Below are positions 14,762-18,601 of a stretch of 18,601 nt of DNA, in pieces. The position numbers were made by a program, and so were the translations under genes. The notes below the pieces were generated by a model. That model saw nothing but the letters and a program-made list of their open reading frames with translations, ran no database searches and was not told the origin of the DNA. How positions within the stretch are numbered: the first letter of the stretch is position 1; every line of letters begins with the position of its first letter. The DNA comes from AC-32 sp035455445 (GTDB taxonomy: Bacteria; Actinomycetota; Thermoleophilia; Gaiellales; Gaiellaceae): positions 1 to 18,601 of the forward strand of contig DATIFC010000054.1 of the NCBI GenBank assembly GCA_035455445.1. The letters run 5' to 3'.

Positions 14762-15413
14762 CTCGGCGAGTGTATCCGGGGCATATGTCGGCACCTCCGG
14801 CTGGTCGTATCCGTCCTGGCGCCCCGACTTCTACCCCGGGGGCACGAGGCCCGAGGACTTTCTCCGCTACTACGCGGAGCGCTTCGCGACCGTCGAGCTG
14901 AACACCACCGGCTACCGGCTTCCCCGCGAGGAGCTCTTCGAGCGGTGGGCCTCGCAGACGCCGTCCGGCTTTCTCTTCGCGCCGAAGCTGAACGCCCATC
15001 GCCGCTCCGACCTGGCGACGTTCGCCGAACGGGTGGGCCTCCTCTCCGACCGGCTCGGGCCGATCCGCGTCGTCGTGTCCTCGGCCCGCGACGAGGGCCT
15101 GCTCACGCTGCTGCTCGGCTCGTTCGACCCGGCGCTGCCGCTGGCCCTGGACTTGCGCCACGAGTCGTGGAACGGGATCGAGGCCGACCTGCCGCGAAAC
15201 GCCGTGCGCGTGGGGTCACTCGACGGCGCTGCGCCGTTCCGCTACCTGCGCCTGCGCGAGCCGCCGTACGACGACGACGAGCTTTCCGCCTGGGCCGAGA
15301 AGCTTCGGCAGCCGCTCGACGACGGCGTGCGGGTCTACTGCTACTTCAGGCACGAGGACGAGCCGACCGCGCCCAGGTACGCCGCGCGGCTGCTGGAGCT
15401 GCTCGGCCGCTGA
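14754..15413 (+). CDS. DUF72 family protein (YecE-like)
   Basis: A 219-aa member of the DUF72 family, a TIM-barrel-like family of unknown function. Typical features are the N-terminal YVGTSGWSYPSWRPDFYPGG, FATVELNTTGYRLPREELFE, FLFAPKLNAHRRS (usually 'F.fa.K....THR/...'), LALDLRHESW, and the end YCYFRHEDEPTAPRYAARL, corresponding to 'yvyFnNd..g.A..nA..L'. It is on the short side for the family. The best in-frame start is GTG 14754, about 9 codons before the first conserved strand; no Shine-Dalgarno is visible and it lies inside the divergent thyX start region. At the 3' end it overlaps the convergent PLP enzyme by 68 bp. Confidence 0.87.
   Translation: MDISASVSGAYVGTSGWSYPSWRPDFYPGGTRPEDFLRYYAERFATVELNTTGYRLPREELFERWASQTPSGFLFAPKLNAHRRSDLATFAERVGLLSDRLGPIRVVVSSARDEGLLTLLLGSFDPALPLALDLRHESWNGIEADLPRNAVRVGSLDGAAPFRYLRLREPPYDDDELSAWAEKLRQPLDDGVRVYCYFRHEDEPTAPRYAARLLELLGR
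14769..14774 (-). promoter_or_regulatory. Candidate -10 box for thyX (leaderless start)
   Basis: Minus-strand TACACT (4 of 6 to TATAAT) ends 7 nt before ATG 14761. No Shine-Dalgarno or convincing -35 is seen. It lies inside the first codons of the divergent DUF72 gene. Confidence 0.4.
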
Positions 15414-16521
15414 GCTCCGCGATCTGCTCGACCGTGAAGCGAAGCTCGTCCTCGCTGTTGAAGAAGTGCGGTCCCAGCCGCAGGCCGACGTCGGGCCGCC
15501 AGTCGCAGATCACGCCGCGCTCGCCGAGCTCGCGGCCGACACGCTCGAAGCCCGGCGGCTTCACGCTGACGGTGCCGCCGCGGCGAGCCGGGTCGCGCGG
15601 GCTGCCGACGGGGAACCCGGCCTCGTCGAGAAGCTCGATCAGGAGCGTGGTCAGCTCGACCGACCGCTCGCGGATCCGCTCCACGCCGACCTCCTCGATC
15701 ACGTCGTAGCCGGCGGTGGCGGCGTACAACGCCGGGACGTTGGGCGTCCCGGTGAGGAAGCGCCACGCACCCTCGGCGTAGTCCTGCTCGGGCTCGAACG
15801 CGAACGGCCGCTCGTGCGCCTGCCAGCCCGTGAGCGCCGGCTCGAGCGTCGCGCCCAGGTCGGGCCGCACGTACAGCCACGCCGCGCCGGGACCGCCGCA
15901 GAGCCACTTGACGGAGCCGCCGACGGCGAAGTCGACCCCGAGGGCCGTCACGTCCAGCGGCACGGTGCCGGCGGACTGGTAGGCGTCGAGGACGACCAGC
16001 GCGCCCTCCTCGTGCGCCTTCGCGACGATCGCCTCGACGTCCTGGATCTGCCCGGTCTTGAAGAGCACGTGCGTGACCGGCACGAGCAGCGTACGCTCGT
16101 CGATCGCCTCGACGACGCCCTCGTCGTCGGCCGCGACCAGGATGTCGGCCCCGCGCCGCTCCTGGGCCTGGTAGAGGTAGCGCACGGACGGGAAGTTGCC
16201 CTCCTCGTAGACGACCCGGCGGCGCGGCCCGTCGAAGCCGAAGCAGGAGACGACCACCGCCTCGGCGACGGTCACGTTCTGGTGCATCGAGACCGACCCC
16301 GGCGGCGCGCCGACGATCCGGGCGATCTGGTCGCCGACGGTCACCGGCAGGTCCCACCAGCCCTCGTCCCAGGCGCGCACGCCGCGCTCGTTCCACGTGC
16401 GCGCGTACTCGAGCAACCGCCCCTCGGCCGCAGCGGGCATCGCGCCCAGCGAGTGGTTGATCAGGTACGTGGTCTCCGCGAGGATCGGGAACCGCTCGCG
16501 GTAGTCGAGGAGGCTCGCCAC
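15346..16521 (-). CDS. Kynureninase-like class V PLP enzyme
   Basis: A 391-aa fold-type I PLP enzyme of the aminotransferase class V group. It opens with LLDYRERFPILAETTYLINH, continues with a phosphate-binding segment near QNVTVAEA, then VLDAYQSAGTVPLDV (PLP Asp179), and carries the Schiff-base Lys205 in GGSVKWLCGGPG. That Lys environment, with GWQAHERPFAFEP after it and FLTGTPNVPALYAA, matches kynureninase-type proteins rather than cysteine desulfurases. No other tryptophan-catabolism gene is in the window, so the true substrate is open. The GTG at 16521 has TATACT 8 nt upstream and no Shine-Dalgarno. The C-terminal ~23 residues beyond the normal end (Ala/Arg-rich) are read from the strand opposite the DUF72 gene and look like an extension by stop loss. 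Confidence 0.88.
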   Translation of the reverse strand: MASLLDYRERFPILAETTYLINHSLGAMPAAAEGRLLEYARTWNERGVRAWDEGWWDLPVTVGDQIARIVGAPPGSVSMHQNVTVAEAVVVSCFGFDGPRRRVVYEEGNFPSVRYLYQAQERRGADILVAADDEGVVEAIDERTLLVPVTHVLFKTGQIQDVEAIVAKAHEEGALVVLDAYQSAGTVPLDVTALGVDFAVGGSVKWLCGGPGAAWLYVRPDLGATLEPALTGWQAHERPFAFEPEQDYAEGAWRFLTGTPNVPALYAATAGYDVIEEVGVERIRERSVELTTLLIELLDEAGFPVGSPRDPARRGGTVSVKPPGFERVGRELGERGVICDWRPDVGLRLGPHFFNSEDELRFTVEQIAELSGRAAPAAARRTWARSARPRA

Positions 16522-16529
16522 CTGGCGCG

Positions 16530-16535
16530 AGTATA
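16530..16535 (-). promoter_or_regulatory. Candidate -10 box for the kynureninase-like gene (leaderless start)
   Basis: Minus-strand TATACT matches TATAAT at 5 of 6 positions and ends 8 nt before GTG 16521. It is the strongest of the six such boxes in the window. No -35 match at 16-18 bp. Confidence 0.5.
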
Positions 16536-16558
16536 GGGACGCCCGGGCCCGCGTCCTG

Positions 16559-16689
16559 GTCCCCCGAAGGAGGGACGCGTCAGGGAAATCACCTTTCGGG
16601 GTGATACCCGCCCCCGGGGGCGTGCGTACGGTCGGACAGGACGACGGCTTGCGGCCCGCGCAGGGACGGCGCGGAGAGGGGAGAAGCAC
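16559..16689 (+). promoter_or_regulatory. Hairpin-rich leader/intergenic region upstream of the subtilase gene
   Basis: Three stems occur in the 168-bp divergent gap. GTCCC..GGGAC (16559-16576) has an alternative partner, GCGTCC at 16551-16556. ATCACC/GGTGAT (16588-16605) has a UUCG-type loop closed by U-G. CGCCCCCGGGGGCG is a perfect palindrome at 16609-16622. The Shine-Dalgarno GGGGAG follows near 16679-16684. It does not match any riboswitch class I know; a structured mRNA leader or a regulator site is possible. Confidence 0.35.
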
Positions 16690-18462
16690 TTGCAGCAGAG
16701 CGCGAACGAGGCACCGGGCGAGGCTCGCGGCAGCGGGCTCTGGGGAACGGGTCGAGGCGGGCGAGGCTCCGGCGGCGGGCGCAACCAGTCCGTGCGGCGC
16801 GGGCTCCTGGTGCTGCTCGCCCTGGCGCTCGCGGCTCCGCTGGCGGCCTCGGCGGGCGGTCGTCACGGCCACTCCTGGAAGGCGAGCTACCTCGCGCCCT
16901 CCCTGGAGCGCGCGGCGACGCAGACGCCGGACGCAACGCTCCCCGTGATCGTCCAGAGCTCCGGCGGCGCGGGCGATGCGGCGAGCGCGCTGAGCGATTT
17001 CTCCGCCAGCACACGGAAGCTCCCCATCGTCGGCGCAGCGGCCGGCGAGGTCGTGGCCCGCGACCTGCCCACCCTCGCGCAGGAGCCCAACCTCGTGATC
17101 ACGCCCGACCAGTCGATGGTCTTCGACGCCGGGCCCGGGAAGCCGAAGCCCTACAAGCCCGGGAAGAACCCGCACCAGACCGGGCCGTTCAGCTCCGACC
17201 AGGTCTGGCCCGCCGCCGTCGGCGTCGACCAGATCTGGCCGCACCTGCCCGGGCCGAACGACCGCGTCGAGGAGGGCATGCCGACGATCGCGTTCGTCGA
17301 CACCGGCATCGAGGCCTCGCGGAGCGACTTCGGCAACCGCGTCCTCGCCGACGTGAACCTGACCACCCTTCCCGGCAACTCGCCGGGCGACGGGCGGGGG
17401 CACGGCACGATCGTGGCCGGGATCGCTGCCGGCTCCGCGCCCGGTCACGCCGGCGCGGCTCCTGCCGCAGGGATCGTCTCCCTCGACGTGATGGACGACC
17501 AGGGCATGGCGCGCACGAGCGACGTGATCGCCGCCGCCCAGTGGATCCTCAAGAACCGCAAGACGTACGACATCCGCGTTGCGAACTTCTCGCTCCACTC
17601 GGCGAGCGCCTCCAGCTTCCGCTGGGACCCGCTCGACAAGGCGGTCGAGAAGCTGTGGCTGTCGGGCGTGGTGGTCGTCGCGGCCTCGGGCAACCAGGGC
17701 CAGGGAGGCCAGCCGACGCCGATGGCCTACGCGCCGGGCAACGACCCGTTCGCGATCACCGTCGGCGCCCTCGACCTGCACGGCTCGACGGTTCCAGAGC
17801 GCGCGGACGTCCCGCCGTGGTCGGCCTGGGGCTACACGCTCGACGGCTTCGCGAAGCCCGAGCTCTCCGCTCCCGGGCGAGCGATCGTCGGCCCGGTGCC
17901 TGCGGACTCGACCCTCGCGGCGGAGCGGCCCGGCCAGCTGCTGAGCACGCCCGAGGGGACCTACATGACGCTCTCAGGCACGTCGCTCTCGGCGCCGATC
18001 GTCGCCGGCATCGCGGCCGACCTGCTGACGCTGCGTCCCGGGCTGACGCCGGACCAGGTCAAGGGCGCCCTGATGCACGAGGCGCGGAACCTGCCCAAGG
18101 TGCGCACGCTCGCGGCCGGGGTCGGCGAGGCCTACGCGCCCGACGCGGCGGCCCTCGCCCTTCCGCCCAACCCGAACCTCGCGCTCGACGGCTTCCTGAT
18201 CCCCGACCCCGCGGGCGACGGGCAGGTCTTCGACGACGTCTCCTGGCTAGACGCGGCCAAGGCATCGGCCTCCTGGGACGCGGTCTCCTGGCTCGAGGGC
18301 TGGGCGGACGTCTCCTGGTCGAACGTCTCCTGGTCCGACGTGTCGTGGTCGGACGTCTCCTGGGCCGACGTGTCCTGGAGCGACGTCTCCTGGGCGGACG
18401 TGTCCTGGAGCGACGTCTCCTGGGCGGACGTGACCGCCGCGGTCTACCGCGACGTGGGCTAG
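16690..18462 (+). CDS. Secreted S8 (subtilisin-like) serine protease with pentapeptide-repeat tail
   Basis: A 590-aa exported subtilase. Residues 1-33 are an unusually long Gly/Arg-rich n-region, and ~36-56 are the signal-peptide core (RRGLLVLLALALAAPLAASA). The ~90-140 region looks like an inhibitor-type propeptide end. The catalytic triad is Asp204 (IAFVDTGIEA), His238 (GRGHGTIVAG) and Ser432 (LSGTSLSAPIVAG), with oxyanion Asn335 (AASGNQGQG). The enzyme should therefore be active outside the cell. After residue ~500 comes a linker and then eight consecutive [AS][DN]VSW pentapeptides (539-578), with related units before and a partial one after. TTG 16690 has GGGGAG about 5-6 nt upstream; GTG 16792 would shorten the n-region. 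Its TAG shares CTAG with the convergent epimerase gene. Confidence 0.93.
   Translation: MQQSANEAPGEARGSGLWGTGRGGRGSGGGRNQSVRRGLLVLLALALAAPLAASAGGRHGHSWKASYLAPSLERAATQTPDATLPVIVQSSGGAGDAASALSDFSASTRKLPIVGAAAGEVVARDLPTLAQEPNLVITPDQSMVFDAGPGKPKPYKPGKNPHQTGPFSSDQVWPAAVGVDQIWPHLPGPNDRVEEGMPTIAFVDTGIEASRSDFGNRVLADVNLTTLPGNSPGDGRGHGTIVAGIAAGSAPGHAGAAPAAGIVSLDVMDDQGMARTSDVIAAAQWILKNRKTYDIRVANFSLHSASASSFRWDPLDKAVEKLWLSGVVVVAASGNQGQGGQPTPMAYAPGNDPFAITVGALDLHGSTVPERADVPPWSAWGYTLDGFAKPELSAPGRAIVGPVPADSTLAAERPGQLLSTPEGTYMTLSGTSLSAPIVAGIAADLLTLRPGLTPDQVKGALMHEARNLPKVRTLAAGVGEAYAPDAAALALPPNPNLALDGFLIPDPAGDGQVFDDVSWLDAAKASASWDAVSWLEGWADVSWSNVSWSDVSWSDVSWADVSWSDVSWADVSWSDVSWADVTAAVYRDVG
18304..18423 (+). repeat. 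In-frame 15-bp tandem repeat (8 units) encoding [AS][DN]VSW
   Basis: Eight 15-bp units follow without a break. The last two 30-bp double units, 18364-18393 and 18394-18423, differ at a single base, indicating recent duplication. Looser copies (DDVSW, DAVSW) lie upstream from about 18230. The repeat encodes the extreme C-terminal tail of the subtilase. Confidence 0.9.
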
Positions 18463-18601
18463 CTGAGGCGCTTCAGGACGCCGAGCGCGCGCTGGTCCCA
18501 CGGGACCCGGTGCGTTACCCCCGCAGCGCCGACGCGGTCCCGGTTCTCGAGGTACCAGTCGTAGGTCTCGCACAGCGCCTGCTCGTTCGAGAGGCGCGGC
18601 G
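18459..18601 (-). CDS. NAD-dependent epimerase/dehydratase-like protein, C-terminal end (truncated by window edge)
   Basis: The last 46 codons of a minus-strand gene whose start lies beyond the window. The frame (first full codon at 18599) reads PRLSNEQALCETYDWYLENR and then GVTHRVPWDQRALGVLKRLS, ending with TAG at 18461-18459. The 'TYDWYL.NR' helix followed by 'HR.PWdQ.AL...K' resembles the C-termini of NAD-dependent epimerase/dehydratase (extended SDR) proteins. No cofactor motif is visible in this fragment, so the assignment is tentative. Its stop overlaps the subtilase stop within the palindrome CTAG (4-bp convergent overlap). Confidence 0.65.
   Translation of the reverse strand, partial: PRLSNEQALCETYDWYLENRDRVGAAGVTHRVPWDQRALGVLKRLS

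Noticed and set aside
16588..16622. Cyclic-di-AMP (ydaO-type) riboswitch before the secreted protease
   Set aside because: Such riboswitches often precede exported wall-active proteins in actinobacteria, but the conserved core segments I would expect are not present. Only simple hairpins are seen.
15346..17781. An 811-codon minus-strand open frame reaching into the subtilase gene
   Set aside because: Homology begins at GTG 16521. The upstream part is antisense to the subtilase, and a good -10 box sits right at 16530-16535.
18230..18431. CRISPR-like or satellite array
   Set aside because: The period is 15 bp, without spacers, and it is in frame with a pentapeptide tail of the protease.

Overview
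This window reads as chromosomal DNA from a high-GC actinobacterium. The best guess is the Thermoleophilia (Gaiellales/Solirubrobacterales-like). This rests on the very GC-rich third codon positions, frequent GTG/TTG starts, a short SigA, ThyX and FolE2 in place of ThyA and FolE, and the style of the secreted proteins. No marker gene was searched, so the placement is inference. There is no plasmid, phage, CRISPR, rRNA or tRNA signature. The content is mostly housekeeping genes packed very tightly on both strands.

Layout. 1-1212: 3' part of a membrane glycosyltransferase-like protein. 1211-1351: a possible gene remnant. 1352-1777 (-): VOC/glyoxalase-like protein. 1861-2005: a 145-bp element with perfect 16-bp terminal inverted repeats. 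2017-3111 (-): principal-type sigma factor. 3247-4134 (-): asparaginase II-like protein, divergent from a Fpg/Nei DNA glycosylase (4149-4976). 4978-5715 (-): membrane protein of unknown function. 5795-7752 (-): two-gene unit of an FMN-dependent alpha-hydroxy-acid oxidase and an alpha/beta hydrolase, joined by an ATGA overlap. 7835-8416 (-): a short degenerate histidine kinase, divergent from folE2 (8440-9414). 9415-9613: a second palindrome-flanked element beside a duplicated plsY tail. 9555-10789 (-): plsY and an atypical Fe/Mn SOD. 10884-11492: a classic Mn-type SOD, divergent from the first.

11496-12125 (-): secreted Ig-like protein. 12124-12822: a PTR1-like short-chain dehydrogenase in which the catalytic Tyr is His. 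12886-14045: ECF sigma factor with an RskA-like anti-sigma factor. 14054-14761 (-): thyX. 14754-15413: DUF72 protein. 15346-16521 (-): kynureninase-like PLP enzyme. 16690-18462: secreted subtilase with a C-terminal pentapeptide repeat tail. 18459-18601 (-): end of a probable NAD-dependent epimerase.

How the genes fit together. Folate/thymidylate supply is represented by FolE2, a pteridine-reductase-like SDR and ThyX, although these are scattered. Oxidative defence is represented by two divergent SODs and Fpg; the H2O2-forming hydroxy-acid oxidase lies a few kb away. The ECF sigma and anti-sigma pair is a self-contained regulatory unit.

The most notable non-coding signals are four. Two small inverted-repeat elements may belong to one family. 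The 94-bp SOD intergenic region has a hairpin or palindrome directly 5' of each Shine-Dalgarno. A recurring TAnnnT hexamer lies 6-8 nt upstream of six start codons that mostly lack a Shine-Dalgarno, suggesting leaderless transcription. Divergent start codons abut or overlap. I see no clear new multi-gene defence or biosynthetic system.
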